Assembly: GCA_019914995.1 (NCBI GenBank)
Contig: CM034133.1
Location: 5,084,001 to 5,148,000 of the forward strand
DNA from: Acanthochlamys bracteata
Taxonomy: Eukaryota > Streptophyta > Magnoliopsida > Pandanales > Velloziaceae
Direction: 5' to 3'
Length of the DNA stretch: 64,000 nt
This document shows, in pieces, positions 1 to 13,275 of this stretch; within the stretch, counting starts at the first letter, position 1; every line of letters starts with the position of its first letter. The notes beneath the pieces are model-generated. The model did not search any database, had not been told where the DNA came from, and saw nothing but the letters and a program-made list of their open reading frames with translations. The position numbers and the translations under genes were made by a program.

Positions 1-595
1 TAAACGAATCTTATGATCCATTATGGCGAATCAAATTGATCGCATAGCCAAATCCATTCTTCACGTCGGGCTGCTAAATGTGTGAAGTCCTTATAAGGGT
101 TTGCTCGAGCCCTGTCTCCGCCACCGACACTTCTAAAGTAGTCATGGCACTCATAACACCAATCTTTATATCACTAAGAACTAGTACTATGTAAAATGTT
201 AAGGTCCCAATATCAGACAAATCTAACTCAAACTTGTCCTGCGATAATAAAAATATTTGTTAGCAACTATCAAACCTTAATAAAGTAGATTATGCCAACT
301 TTAAGATACTTACAACCATCATGGAATAAATCTCATTCTTAATAGACTGATCAATCTTACTCCAACCTTTAGCATTTTTTACGGGAGCATAAGTACGAAT
401 CAGATATGCCATCTCTCTTGCGAACCAACTTACGTGTTCACCGACTAGCCTCCATATGCCATTTGGGATATCAACGTTGATCTTTTCCTTATTTCTCAAT
501 ATACACATTTCCAAGTCACTACATCTATTGCCCATTTGCGGACGTTGCTTTTGTGTGTCAACAGATCCTACGTAGAGGACAACTATGAGATGCAT
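1..595 (-). pseudogene. CACTA second ORF (plant En/Spm TNPA-like protein), partial
   Basis: Two coding blocks lie downstream of the transposase on the same strand. The block at about 290-595 contains RTYAPVKNAKGWSKID, typical of the conserved domain of the second CACTA protein, which in En/Spm binds the subterminal repeats. The block at about 1-170 contains WIWLCDQFDS, matching the W..LCD.F.S motif that follows in the same family. Sequence between the blocks (about 180-290) is probably an intron. The gene runs off the window, so total length is unknown. The equivalence with TNPA is inferred from position and motifs. Confidence 0.65.
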
Positions 596-859
596 TAATT
601 AGTACTTGACGAAGTTTATTTATAAAAAAAACTTATCGCTACTAGAGCCATTAGGGTCTTGAGTCTCTAAATCAGCAATATTCTGAGTTGATTATAACAA
701 TAGTCGTCTTCTATTAGATGTTGCCAATGCTATAAAGATAAATATAGAGAAAAGCTAGCACATGTATACAAAGTTCCATATAACAAAAAAAAAGTTAGAC
801 TTAAAATTAAAATAGATGCAAACAAGTGTATAAGTTGAGTTTAATCTCACATGTGACTT

Positions 860-3800
860 ATAATTCAATTGCAATCATCATCACTATAGTTACACTCGTC
901 CGAGCTGTCGTTTTCATTTTGATCATCACTAGGATGAATGCCTTCTTGGTGTCCAAAACCTCAATCACTTCATGATCAAGTTCAACTATTTTATTGAGAT
1001 GATCTATTTCTATACTACCATCTCCATTCCTTATGCTCGAACATTTCACTTCTTGATAGGCATAATTCTCTACGATGATCGCTTCTTCATCAACATGTGT
1101 GTCTTCTTCATCTCCGCCCCTCCAAACAATGAGGGATGATACAAATATCGATGTTGTGATTGTTGTACAACAACCCAATCGTTACCTTGCTTTGTATCTT
1201 GAACATAAAAAGCTCAAGTCATATTCATAGGAAAAACGAACGGATCATTTTGATACCATCTCTTGATAATGTTTATGCTAGTAAAATCATCATCAATCCT
1301 AACGGTTTTTTTGTGCTCCAAATCAAACCATACACATTTGAATAGAAAAATATGACAGCCCATGGGATAAGTCAAACTCAAGACTTCATTCAACAGAGTA
1401 TAGAAATTTAATCTTTATGATCACCTTACACACAAATTCTATTATTTTGAGTCAACAAACGACGCTCGCATTTGTTTGTTAGAAATTTCACTCCATTGAC
1501 AATGCATCCATCATATCTAATTACACGTTTATCTGGACCAAGGGCTAGCGAATACTTATCATCTGTAATTTTTACGTAGTGACATGGAGATGTCTTATAT
1601 ATAATAAAAATATATAGTGAATAAATATTCATTAAAGGTTAATGGCTATAAATAAAACCTAATGGTCAACTAATTATTTTATACTAGTTTATACTCGATT
1701 TTTGAACCACGTAGGAAACACATCTCTTTACCTTGATTCCAAATTTAATAGACTTATCATTTTGAAAAGCTCCTCGTGTTCACTGTAATTCTAAATTATG
1801 CTTAATAAGAGTCAAAGAATATTGTGTTTTTAAAATTCTAAAAACTTATCTGAGATATGGAACAACTATCGCAATTATTTAAAACAAACCAATGTGCCAA
1901 ACGGTACTCGTCTTCTGAGAAGAGAATTTGGTTTGCCTTACCCTATGGTCGGATCTTTTGAGAAAATACAGATAAAGTTGTATCAACCTGTTGCTCTCTA
2001 TCTTTAGGTCGTTCTTGTCGATTGAATCTAGTCTCCAACCTTCGTAAGTATCTAGAGCAAAAAATTAGACACTCATTCACCGTATAAAATTTTGCTATAG
2101 AACTTTCTAAACGTGCTCTATTACGAACAGACGCTTTAAACCTGCCAAGAGCTCTACATGTATTGATGAAATAAAGAAAAAATTATAAGATTCCAATAGA
2201 GAAATTAAACGAGAATTTTGAGATTCCTATAATAAAATTTCATCTCTCTATTGGATACGTCTATTTATAATAAACAGAACCTCCTTTGATGGCTTCTTCC
2301 GGCAAGTGCACAGCTAAATGTATCATTATATCAAAAATATAGGAGAAAATATCATCTCGAGCTTGCAAAGAATAATCACAATGTTTTGTTGCAACTCTTT
2401 CAATGCATCCAGCCTTAAAGTCTTTCCATATAATTGTCTAAAATATCTTTTCAGTTCACCGATTACTTCCACCATTTCTTTTTTAAGATGCCTACGTAAA
2501 CCAATAGGCAATAAGCATTCCAACAGAACATGATTATCATGACTCTTCAACCCCGACATTTTTCCATCCACCATATTTACACACCTCGATCTATTTGCAG
2601 CATATCCATTAGGAAATCTTACAAATATAAAAAAACTCACAAAATTTCTTTGTTGATGTGACAATGTGTATTCCACAATTGGTTTCTCCCAATTATTTGT
2701 ATCTAATTTCTTTGTATGCAACTCACGTCAAATACCCTGATCTTCTAAGTCCCAAGAGCTTTCAGTGTACCATTCGTCTTTTTATCTACATTCAACACTG
2801 TTTCTAAAATGTTATCACAAATATTTTTCTCGATATGCATGACATTATGATTGCGTTGAATTATGAGATCCTTCCAATATGGTAGTTCAAAAAAAAATAC
2901 TATTTTTGGTCCAATTAAGCTCTTTAGTAGTGCGTTTCTTTTTCTTACCGCATAAAAATTTTCCAAACTTAACGTTTTTGACAATCTCCATCTGCTCTAA
3001 CAATTCATCAATTGACAACATAGGAGGAGGTGTTGTTGCTTCTTGCTTTATATTGAATTTCTTCCTCCTCCTGTATGGATGATTGTTCAGCAAATAGCGA
3101 CGATGACTGAGATAATCAATTTTGTCTCTAAGTTTTACCGAATATGTGTATTTGTTGTAAATACGGCATGCCAAATAGCCTTTGTGCTCCATCCAAATAA
3201 AACTCAATATGCTAGAAAATCATTTATAATCCATAGAACAGCTGCATGCAAATTGAAATATAGTGTTGGAGACGGCATCATATGTTGAAACTCTTCAATC
3301 AATGGTTGAAGATATACATCAATGTCTATACCCGGTGCCTTCTTTCCAGGAATCAAAAGTGACATTATAAAATATGGCTCTTTCATACACATCCACGGAG
3401 GCATATTGTATGGCAATAAGATAAGTAGCCAACAGCTATAAGCATTGCTCATATCTCCAAAAGGATTGAAACCATCAGTTGCCAAGCCAAGACGCAAGTT
3501 TCGAGCATCATGACCAAACCAAGGATACTTCATATCAAAATCCTTCCAAGCCTCAGCATCTGTAAGATGCCTTAGAATACAGGATTATCCGCAAGTTTCT
3601 CTTTATGCCATCTCATATCTAGGGCCGTATTTCTTGACATATAAAATTGTCACAATCTTGGTACTAAAGGAAAATGACGAAGAACTTTTTTGAGAACTTT
3701 CTTATCGGTGCCATCACTAATTTTCCACCTAGATGTATTACATTCAGGGCACTTCTTCTCGTTTATCAACTCCATTTTAAAGAGAACACAATCATTCTCG

Positions 3801-4758
3801 CATGTAGCAATAAGTTGCCATCCGAACCCTAAATCCTTCAAAAACTTTCACATTGATAGTAGGACAAAGAAAGTAAATGCCCTTTCAAAAAAGCATCATT
3901 CAAAAGGTCAAGCAACATATTAAAGCCTTTATTGCTCCAACAATTAAGGGGGCGTTTGGGATTGCTTATAAAATGGAGCTTTTCTGAAATAGAAAGTATT
4001 TTTGTCTTTTTTGAAAAACAAGCTCTATTTTTTTTACTTCTAAAAAAATAATTAAAATATGCAATAAAAAGATCTCACTCCGTAGAATTTTTTTACACCT
4101 TTTAAATTTTTAAATAAATTTTTCATATACTTATAAAATATGTATTGAAAAATGTGAAATGAAGAAAAATTGAAAAGCAGCTTTTCATAAGCTGCGCCAA
4201 ACGCACTCTAAGCACCTTAACATGAAGCAGTTTTATAAGGAAAGCTAATTTTGAGATTGTACATCCCTTGTATATTGGCTTTTCGACATTTTGGAGCAAC
4301 TTATCATATCCATCAATACCATATGCCGCAAATGACTTCGATCCTTCACCACGTAGTGGTTGAGGAGTTTCACCCTCCACAGCTACTTGAGAGATCTCTA
4401 AATCCACAACACCACCCCTGCATATATCTTCTAAAATTTCAAGCATTTCTTCATAGTTTTCATCTTCACCAAGTCTCACCGGGGTTTCACCTAAAGATGC
4501 ACCATGACTCTGATTATCTCTTTGAGTGACTTCCCCATGAAGGTTCCATATCGTGTAAGACGTCATAAAACCATTCACAAGTAACTACATGTACACTAAT
4601 TTGAGCGTGTTTGAATATCTATTCAAACAGTGTGAGTATGAACAATGCATCTCACCAACATTCGGTAAATAATGTTTAGCAAGTTGTATGAAAGAGCGGA
4701 CTCTATTTGTATACTCTTCCAACAACTTGTCAGGATTATACATCCAACTCTTATTCAT
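860..4758 (-). pseudogene. TNP2-type CACTA transposase, interrupted
   Basis: Read from 4758 downwards. A transposase-associated domain starts with MNKSWMYNPDKLLEEY (4758-4610). Next comes a segment with GIDGYDKLL and KLAFLIKLLH (4578-4210), then the 261-bp MITE, then coding resumes with NCWSNKGF (about 3945). The core follows: CPECNTSRW (3750), RLGLATDGFNPFG (3490), PPWMCMKEP (3400), IDVYLQPLIEEF (3310) and VMHIEKNICDNIL (2830). A DUF4218-like part contains GLKSHDNHVLLECLLPIGLR (about 2560). A DUF4216-like part carries GCIVNGVKFL (1500) and KKTVRIDDDF, then KRWYQNDPFVFP (1310-1240). TNP2 is the catalytic protein of CACTA elements. Frame changes, in-frame stops and the MITE show it is inactive. 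Some gaps between blocks may be introns rather than damage. Confidence 0.88.
3948..4208. mobile_element. Tourist-like (PIF/Harbinger) MITE inside the CACTA transposase
   Basis: This 261-bp AT-rich, non-coding element has inverted ends GGGGGCGTTTGG and CCAAACGCACTC and is flanked on both sides by TAA (3945-3947 and 4209-4211), the target duplication of PIF/Harbinger MITEs. Transposase coding resumes on both sides, so the insertion came after the CACTA element was in place. A close relative sits near 45083-45361; both share the internal motif AAAAAGATCTCACTCCGTAG. Confidence 0.8.
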
Positions 4759-6904
4759 TCTGCAAAGAAAATTTTAAAAGTTAGTCCTACTATTTAAAAT
4801 TATACACTAACTAATTAATTATTACATACGTAAAATGTATAAATTTTTGTAGAAATAACGAGAATTTGATCTTGCATTAAAATTTAATCTTTCCATATAG
4901 AATGTAATGCATAATATGATATCACATTAGAAGTTCACTTGTAGCACATGCCTTCTTATTCATATTGAATCTCAAAAACAAAACATGTCCTTTAAGCATT
5001 TCCAACAATCATCAAATTTTGCTTGTATTCTCATATGCTAAGCTATAATAATTAACAATCCAAAACACTAAACTATACAGTGCTCAATTCAACGCACATA
5101 GTCATCCAAATCAAAAATAGGAAAAAGAACAACAAGAACAAGTTTCCTAGGTATGTATGTATATGTATAACATATATAGATCAAAATTATTCTTTTTTCT
5201 TTCTTTCTTTCAGTTAATGAACAATTTTTCCAATTACTAAGGAGAAAAAATATTCCTATTCATCAACTTCTATTAGAATTGAAAAAGTAGTGCAAGTTCA
5301 CCAAACATGCAATCACTACGTTATATATGTTCTTTTAGCATATGACATTAGGAAAGATATGTGTGTGTTTCTTTTCTAAATTAAATGAAAAAACTTCAAA
5401 TTTGGATCAGTTGAAGTTCTAACCTGTTCATTGCTAATTCAACCCACCACTCATTGCAATCATCAAATACCTATGTTTCCGAGTAAATTCTTCCACTTCT
5501 AAATAGGAATAAAAGTGCGATCAAATAAATTAAGCCAAAAGTGAAGAGAAACGAGCTTATAAGCTACAAGCCTACATGTTTGCATTCTGAACATGAAACT
5601 AACGGAATGGTACATAACGCCACTATGCGAATAAATTAACATAAAGTTGTCATCTTTTAAAATCTTTTGGGAAACCACTACCAGTAAGAATAATCCAAAT
5701 TAAAAAATAGTAGCACCAAGCTACCTTTGTATTTACTAGCCTTGCTGCAGGCTTGGAAGTTAATCGCTAGCTTCAATTCAATACCCAAAAATCATCCAAC
5801 ATGTTGTCCCATTTGCTCTATTTCAACAAAAGGAGGAAAACTTAGAAAACAAAAAATTTTATCAAGTAGAAAGCTAAAAGACTAACATCAGAAAAACATT
5901 AATAATCAACTACTATTTACAGCTTTAGATCAACCAAAAACAGGGAATAAGACCCACCACCAGATAGCAAAGCATTCACAAACATACATTGTATTTAAAG
6001 CTTTAACTTAGAACAACCCAATATATTATCAAATGAATATGACTCCATGAACCAAATGAAAGATGCATAACACAAGCAACACAATATCAAAAAAGGAAAT
6101 TTTTTTCTTTTCTTGTTGGTTTAACTTTTTTTTTTATGTTTACAGTAGATGATTGTAGAAGTGGTATTCTAATAGCCAGGTAATCTACAGCTAGCAATCA
6201 TTCATCTCATTCCATTCTTGCCTAAACCAAATGCTTACTAGTGTCTACTCTACAAATTAATTATTTAACTTCATAATCAGAACTCGTCTAACATGAATGC
6301 TCATCAACTCCAGTTTTCATTTCAAAACAAAACATGAAAATAAAAATTAGGATCGCTTTCCTCATTATGTATTTAGTGGCGCAGTAGTAGCAGGCAGACC
6401 AATTCATAACAACAGCTTTCTTCAATCAATTAATACAGCAAACAAAAAGAAAAACATATTAGAAAAAAGTGAGTTAAACAAGAAAGGTAGCCATTCACAA
6501 AGATTGGAATCAACATATATAGAACAGTGATTGAAACTTTACGAATTAAACAATGGGGTGAAGCCATCATCAAAAACTAAAAATTTACTAATTGGTTGCC
6601 GAGCTTGACGGCGGCATCCTGGTAACTGGTTTTCTTCCCAAGACTACTCCTATAGTAAACAACTACAGAACGCGCGGGATGAGTCTAGCCGACGAGGCAG
6701 AGCGGCTTTTTCTCACACCTGCAGAACATGAGTTTCCGAAGACTGAATTTTTGACAAATTTTCTTCTCCTAGCCTCAGACGGAAGCAAATCCGAAGAGAT
6801 TCAGCGGGATTTCTCACGTAGATCACCGCTCCGACGAAAACCTACGCTCAGCTGCGTCCAAGAAAATGAGTGGGTTCTGGTTCGATCGGGCTCATTAAGA
6901 CAAA
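4759..6904. other. 5' leader region of the CACTA element, no gene seen
   Basis: About 2.1 kb of AT-rich sequence lies between the transposase start and the subterminal repeats. It is probably promoter, untranslated leader and intron. An open frame of 107 codons at 6592-6915 has no recognisable motif, starts within sequence that should be leader and ends in the subterminal repeats; I do not call it a gene. Confidence 0.5.
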
Positions 6905-7246
6905 TTTTCGGCTGATGACAAATTCAGTCGGCAATAGCATAATTAGCGACGAATTTCTAATTCAATCGACAAGTTAGCATAATTATCAATATATTAACTA
7001 TTCAGTCGGTAAATTAGCAAAATTACCGACTTTGAGACTTGTCCAATCGGTAATTCTTAACATAGTTAGCGACTAAGTAAATATGTTAGTCGACAATTTT
7101 CTTAAAACATCGACTGAAATGTGTGTCAGTCGGTAAGTTCATATGAGTTGCCGACTATTTTTACTTCAGTCGTACTTTATGAAATTACCCACTGAAACTA
7201 GTCAGTCGGTAATATTCAGTTGGTAAAGGTCTTTTTTGTAGCAGTG
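6905..7246 (-). repeat. CACTA subterminal repeats and 5' terminus
   Basis: Roughly fifteen copies of a 10-bp motif close to CAGTCGGTAA, or its reverse complement TTACCGACTG, occur in both orientations and end in the terminal motif TTTTTTGTAGCAGTG at 7246. Such arrays are binding sites for the second CACTA protein. The same motif fills the small CACTA element at 39208-39868. Confidence 0.85.
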
Positions 7247-7734
7247 CTAGTGGCAAACAATAAGTAGCTCCAAGCAACTAGTTACACCAACCTAAGACTT
7301 CAGCAACTCAGGCTTATACTAGTAGCAGTCTCAATCCTTATAATCATTGCAAACCGAACAAAAATCTTCAAGGGTTGACCATGCAATTTTTACCAAAAGA
7401 CATATAACTGCAGTCAGACTTTATATGAAGCAAACCTTTTTCTCAGCAACCCAACAAATTTATCACCCGCCTAAGCACTGCAACTCCGGAGTCAAGTAGA
7501 GGCATGAGTTTCTTACTTCAATAGGAACTCGCCAAATGAGTGGCTTTATTCTGCTTAGAAATATTTCAGGAATTATCATACTCCATCTTGGGATCGTGTG
7601 GGCATAGCTAACCATGTTTCGTAGGAAAAACCTAAGTTTCAAATAAGACAAGCCACAACACACCTGAGAAGAAATGAAAGAAGCTCTTTTGATAAGATTT
7701 GAGCTAAATGCTTTCGAAAATCTAAGCTTCAATA
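7247..7734. other. No recognised gene
   Basis: Sequence between the CACTA terminus and the Ty3 gag remnant. An open frame at 7463-7732 on the minus strand matches nothing I know and I leave it out. Confidence 0.4.
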
Positions 7735-7915
7735 TGCAATAACTGTCTCAGACATGTCCCCTAACAAATATCAAACTATATTTGAGGAACTTAGAACACG
7801 AACCCTTACACCATCGAGCTGACTTTGATAAGCTTTTTTTCTATATTATGGCATCCAGACCACAGGACCTGCAGACTGCTTACATGTTAGCTAAGATGTT
7901 CGAATTCAAATGATC
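7735..7915 (+). mobile_element. Ty3-type gag remnant
   Basis: Short translated blocks such as YQTIFEELRTR and DLQTAYMLAKMFEFK resemble the part of plant Ty3 gag where YQ..FE.L.NR is followed by L..A..LA...E. The piece is a broken fossil. Its strand agrees with the pol remains at 13.3-17 kb, so both may belong to one element later divided by the Copia insertion; that link is inference. Confidence 0.45.
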
Positions 7916-9559
7916 CTCAAACTCATCTAATAACCAGGTGGGAAGATATGTTAATAACAGGCAACTGTGTTAGTTTCTTCGAGCAACCGATAGGGAGGAT
8001 CATCCTAAATGACCAGTCTAGTAGCTACCATACCAATATGCAAAACTTCAGGCCAAGAAATTTCAGCTTGTCTCTTGCAGAAATCAATGCACGACGCACA
8101 AAAGGGTTGTGTTTTTACAATGATGAGAAATTCGCACCTAGGCACAATGTATAACTCGATTATATTCAACTGCAATAATTTGTCCAAATGAAATTGAAGG
8201 GAGGAAGTGATCAAAGGGAGAGATAACTGAAGAGACAGCTTTGACCTTGACTTAATGCAAGGGTTGGTAGGTTTGCAAACCATACGAGTTGTAGGAAGAA
8301 TCAAGAAATACAAGGTATTCATATTAACAGATTGGGGCAGTACGCATAAATTTTTGTCAAATAGTTTGGCCAAGAATTGAAGCTAACACCAATTGCAGTA
8401 AAGCCACTTAAAAATGAAGCTTGCTAGTAGACGGCCGCTTTCAATTGAAGTCCTCTGTAAGGAAGTTAATATTAATAGTTCAAGGTGTGGAACTAGGCGT
8501 TTTTGGCTTCTCTCAATGAATGCAAGTATATGCTTCCTTTTATTTTTCTTTCTATTATCTCACTGTTTTTCTCTGCTCCACATCATCTCTATTTCGTGGC
8601 ATCTTCTTTCTCTTATATCTGCTCTTTCATACAGGCCTTGCAACTTAGATTTCAGCCGTTTGAAATCTTTTTATTAGTGCTTACTTGCTTGCTATAGTGC
8701 AGTGTTTCTTTCCATTCTATTCTTCGGTGCTCCCAAGGCTGAGGAGATTACTTCTTTGTGAAATGTCCAGTGCATCTTTAGGTAGGGCATCTTTTTGCAT
8801 TTAATTCTTCTCAGCCGAACTGTAATTTGAATTTCTGGTAGCATTGAATGTAGGGCTTCCCTGAATTTAAATTTCTAGTTTGTTAGTGCATTCTCTTACC
8901 CTACTTGCAAAATTTCTTTCTTGTTGTGGCCGCAAATGATTCAAACTATATTACTAGTGAGAGACTAGATCGGATTTAAGCTTTTTCCCTCTAATATTGT
9001 TGATCGGCTTGATGTTCTCTGTACTGGCTTATGGTGTTCTAGTAAAGTTTTGGTCTGCTTGGCCATTTGCTAACTTGTATATTTAAACTTATTCTTCACT
9101 ATTGTGGTCCCTCAATGTAGTTAATCTTGTGATGCAAAATTGTAATAAAATAATGGATTACTTGTATGATATCTCCTTATAATTGAATCTATGATTTTTG
9201 CGTGGAGGAAAATCAAAATTCGAAAGTAAAAAGCGTTTTTGCATCGTTAGCGAGCATGGTTCTGATAGCTACTTTACATTGTGTTCTTTGTCTTCTCTTG
9301 TTGTGACTCTTTGTGATTTTTTATGTGAATTTGTAAAGAGTATGTTCCTCAACAAATCTTCAAAATTGAGTTTCAAGTGGATGAGAAATAATTGATCAAA
9401 CCACATCTGAAAATTTACTTCCATCAATGTATGAATTCTGCGTCTCACTCTTTTCTAAATCTTCTTCTATTCTTGCACATTTAATCTAGATTTATATAGA
9501 TGTTGATTTGTTAAGCTCTTAGGGCAATGTTGTTGAGTGCATGAGCCCTTAACTCTGAT
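7916..9559. other. No recognised gene; probably transposon-derived
   Basis: Several open frames of 60-122 codons overlap on both strands around 7950-8700. None shows a conserved motif. A T-rich stretch at 8530-8700 looks like a pyrimidine-rich leader or LTR sequence. Placement between retroelement pieces suggests eroded element sequence, but I cannot assign it. Confidence 0.4.
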
Positions 9560-12500
9560 GAAAATTTTGGAGCAAGATGGAATCAGTAACGTGCTTGAAT
9601 CTATCTCTTAAAAGTGTATGCTGATCATAATAGCTCAGGTTAGCTGTTTGATCCATGCAGCAGTTAGACAGCAATTAGGTAGCTGGCTATTAGGTGGCTG
9701 AAGTTTGTAATTCTCTATTTATTTGTGCTCTATTTTTTTGCTACTGTTCATACGCCTCTAAAGGAATTTACATATAGGTATCAAGTAAGTAGCTGGCTGT
9801 TAAATGGCTGAAGTTTTTAGTCATCTGTTTGTGCTATGCTTTTTTATTATTGTTCATGCGCATCTGAAGTAATTTCGCATATACATAGCAAGCAGGTAGC
9901 TGTCTGTTAGGTGGCTATATGTAGATAAAGAGTCTCCTTATGCTATAACTTGCTTGTTGTCTGTCAGATGAATGATAAATCTTGTTTATAAAATCCTGCT
10001 TGATTCAAATCATTAGTTCACCCTAATTCATAAACGATAATTTGTAATCATTATTATCATCAAAATCAATTTTAGAGTTTCAACAATCTTTCCCTTTTTT
10101 ATGATGACAAAACAATTAAAACTTATTAGTTTATGATTCTAATTAAGCACAAAGTAATAACTCCCCTCTCAATTAAGTACTCATTGTAAATATTTTTTCA
10201 TTATCTCTCCCCCTTTTTGTCGTCACAAAAAGGATGGAAGGAGGTCATCCAGTACACTAAAATAGTATTACATCTGGATCGCTAGATTTGTATATTCGAA
10301 CTGATGTTGATAGTTAGGAGTCGCTTCTTGTTACTGTGGCTTGATATGCATTTGAAATTCATATTCTGCCAGAGTTAGAGTCGGCTATTCGGCTGCTATG
10401 TGTATGACAGAGGTAATTTTCTTCTTTTGTCGTTGATTTCTACATCAACAAATTATACATTTCTCGACAAAAGAATTTAGCTTAATCAAGTACAGCAAGC
10501 ATAGTAAGGACTTATGAAATAAATTTTCAAAGGAATTCTTAATGCCATTGCAGAGAATATTTAGAACTTCGTAAATCATCAAAACCAATTAGGTAAGAGC
10601 ATACAAAATCACACGATTGTTTAGCATATGGTAGTAATTTGCCTATGTTAGATTGTAGCAATAGCTACAAAGAGAATTTAATCAAACCTAACTCATAATG
10701 GTTTTACCTGTAGGAGGTAATTTAATATTTCAACTAATCCCTTTTGTATGGACTCTTTTGATTGCACTGGATGCTCTTTCAATAAATTCTGCAAATTATT
10801 TCAGCAACTTTTTTTGCAAAGAATGACACTTTGTTAGTGGCAAGAAGAGCGATGCATGTTCATCTCGTATTGCATCATAGATCCTGCACAAAAATTATTA
10901 GTACACAAAAACAATTTCTATAAATCATAATTCATATTGTCAGGACTTGAAAACTACTCCCTCTTAGTAAGTGCCATCTTCTATCAGGACATTGTTCTCT
11001 ATCTTTATTTTGTCAACAATTCTCTCTTTTAACATGTATTCAATTATTAAAACTTCTCTTTGCACGAAGTCACGAGATGTCAGATATGGTATTCATAATA
11101 GTTACTGCAAATGATGTTGATATGCTAACAGCAAGATGAACAATACATAACATTCATTTAACATGCATGCTGCAGATCCTGAAATAGATTCATTATCTCA
11201 AAGAGAAACAGAATTTATAAAAAGTAACACTTCATTTGTTTCATTTTGATTTCAAAAGCTTATCTCCTTGATATGTCCCTTTTTCTTAGTGATGTACCAT
11301 TTGACAATCAAACATGCCCCATATAAAAATAAAAATAAAAAATCATTTATTAACATAGACAAATTCATAAAAATCAATTTTTTAATATCATTAAACTATC
11401 AACAAAATCTCATCATTGATTATAATAAGTAGTGTTACTGAACTATAAATACTAAGTTAAAAGAAGTGAATTATACCTTTTGATAGCTTCCAATTTACTG
11501 TCATATTTGTCTTATCTATGGATGACTACTTTCTTTTATTTTGCTGACAAGATGTTTCTAGCAAATTTGGCAACATGGTGGATGTCTCTTTTTTTACTAT
11601 GTGCTCATCTTTTATTCTACTAGTTGCATTTATCTTTACTACTCCGTAACTTATGAAGAGCATTTTACAACTTAATTTTAAAGCTTTTTCTATAGGAAGT
11701 TGTTAGAGCTTCACAAAACTTAAAAGATTTTAGTATTATCTTCAGATGACATTATCAATATCAGAATTGGATTAAAATATTGAATAACACATCCAAACAT
11801 AATGTGCCAATGAATCAAAATCTCAACAAGAATTATTGACAATTTTTATCATTGTAGATAATACTTCCAAAACTTAACAATGTTATTTAACAATTGAAAG
11901 CTCCATTAAAGTGTATCATAAACACACAAACACATTCAGATTTGAAATATAAGCAAAATGTTTCAATCTAATTAGTCATTGATCTTTCAGTAGAGCTGAG
12001 TGGAATTCAAGGAGTTTGACTCGAAATAGTTTGGCTTAGACATTAATTGAGGGATATAAATGAATCACTGTTAAGCTTCATCTCATTTGAAGAATTTTTT
12101 TTACCATGATATATTGATCATTCAGTTAATTTCATCTATAACTATAAAGAGAGCTTTTCTTCCAAATTCAGTTTCAGCCAAGATGAAGATGAAGAGTTTG
12201 GTTTAAAACTAATTTACTTGGAATTGGTCAAGAGTTTGATATAAGCTATCAATAGAAAATGGTTGAAGATTTTCTTTGAAGCTCCATTTTGCTAATCACT
12301 CAAAAACAGCAAAGGGAGTTTCATAAGACCCACTTTCATACTTCAACAAGTTTTCAAAACCATACGAAATAACATTTATAACTCATTTAAAAACAAAACT
12401 CTCAAATAGATAGATTTTTCAAAAATAGAAAATTCATGAAAATCTATATTTAGCAAATAAAGTATGTTTGCAAAATTATATTATAATATTTAAATTTTGT

Positions 12501-13275
12501 TTTGAAAAATCCATTCATGATCTAGAATCAATTATGCATCAACAATAAAGAGCCATGAGATCTTTAACACATATCAAAATTAATATAAGGAAGATCTACT
12601 TACCTCTTGATTGAAATATGACTTTTATCTCTTTATATAAGTTACCTGTTAATGGCTTCTTATGGAGATAGTTGGACTCATGCTTGAATATAAATGATGT
12701 AATTTGGAGCAGCTCTTTGCATTTCAGAAGTTTCAATAGAAAGTTGTTCATCCACTATTTAGATTTCATCCAACTATTCTCCTGCTAGATGTACATTTCT
12801 TCACTGTCCTTAACTCAATCTGTAAGACAGCTTAATCCTTTCTCGTCTTATAGTTAGTCTTATCAGATACACAATGAACGAATTCCTCAATAGTTGAAGT
12901 TCTTTAAGCATGTGCTTTAGGTGCTATTGAATAACCAAAGAATTTATTTTGTAACATATAGAATTAAACTTGCTTTTTGGGCAAAGATTCGAGAAAATTG
13001 TCAGAACATAATTTTTTTGTAAGTCTGAAACAAAAGTACTATGAGAAGTCATCAATCATCATAAGATAATAGAGCTTACTTTCTAATCTTCTAACTCTGA
13101 ATGGATTAAGTAGGTTCAAATGTTATAGTTGGAAAGGCTTGATTTGTCATAATAGCTTTAATTGATTTGAATGAAATATATGTTACCTTTCCTCTTGAAT
13201 TGATTTCTGTTCATATGCAATCTCATTGATAATCTTTTCACCCTTTTTGAAGCAATAGATTAATCATCGAAACTA
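9560..13275 (-). mobile_element. Copia-type LTR retrotransposon remnant
   Basis: On the minus strand a purine-rich tract ending GGGAAAGAT (about 10084-10100) is followed by TGTTGAAAC, the layout of a Copia polypurine tract and 3' LTR start (LTR from about 10083 downwards). Another G-rich block (GACAAAAAGGGGGAGAG, about 10207-10223) is typical of the 3' end of Sirevirus-like Copia elements. Around 12850-13150 short blocks such as TIEEFVHCVSDKTN recall the Copia integrase region. The element is an old, heavily broken fossil with many breaks. It stops near 13275 where Ty3 pol resumes on the other strand, so it probably inserted into that element. Confidence 0.6.
9670..9920. repeat. Imperfect tandem repeat (about 108-110 bp) in the Copia LTR
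   Basis: Three units each carry a core close to GGTAGCTGGCTGTTAGGTGG (from 9678, 9788 and 9895). Later units share the downstream text with TGTTCATGCG-like wording. Tandem promoter-proximal repeats of this kind are common in LTRs of this Copia group. Confidence 0.6.

Larger units (their letters stand above)
1..7246 (-). mobile_element. CACTA (En/Spm) DNA transposon, 5' part, running off the left edge
   Basis: The 5' terminus of the element lies at 7246. Read on the minus strand it begins CACTGCTACAAAAAAG, the standard CACTA terminal motif; the base triplet just outside is CTA. Behind it are about 340 bp of subterminal repeats, a long leader, a TNP2-type transposase gene and then a second ORF of the plant En/Spm type that continues past position 1. 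The other terminus is outside the window. The transposase carries several frame breaks and a MITE insertion, so this copy is not autonomous. The domain order is seen in the translation; the family assignment rests on known TNP2 motifs. Confidence 0.9.

Noticed and set aside
6592-6915. 107-codon open frame with balanced composition on the plus strand
   Set aside because: It lies on the wrong strand in the leader of the CACTA element, runs into the subterminal repeats and has no known motif.
8005-8373. 122-codon minus-strand open frame
   Set aside because: Overlaps open frames on the other strand, has no motif and lies among retroelement pieces.
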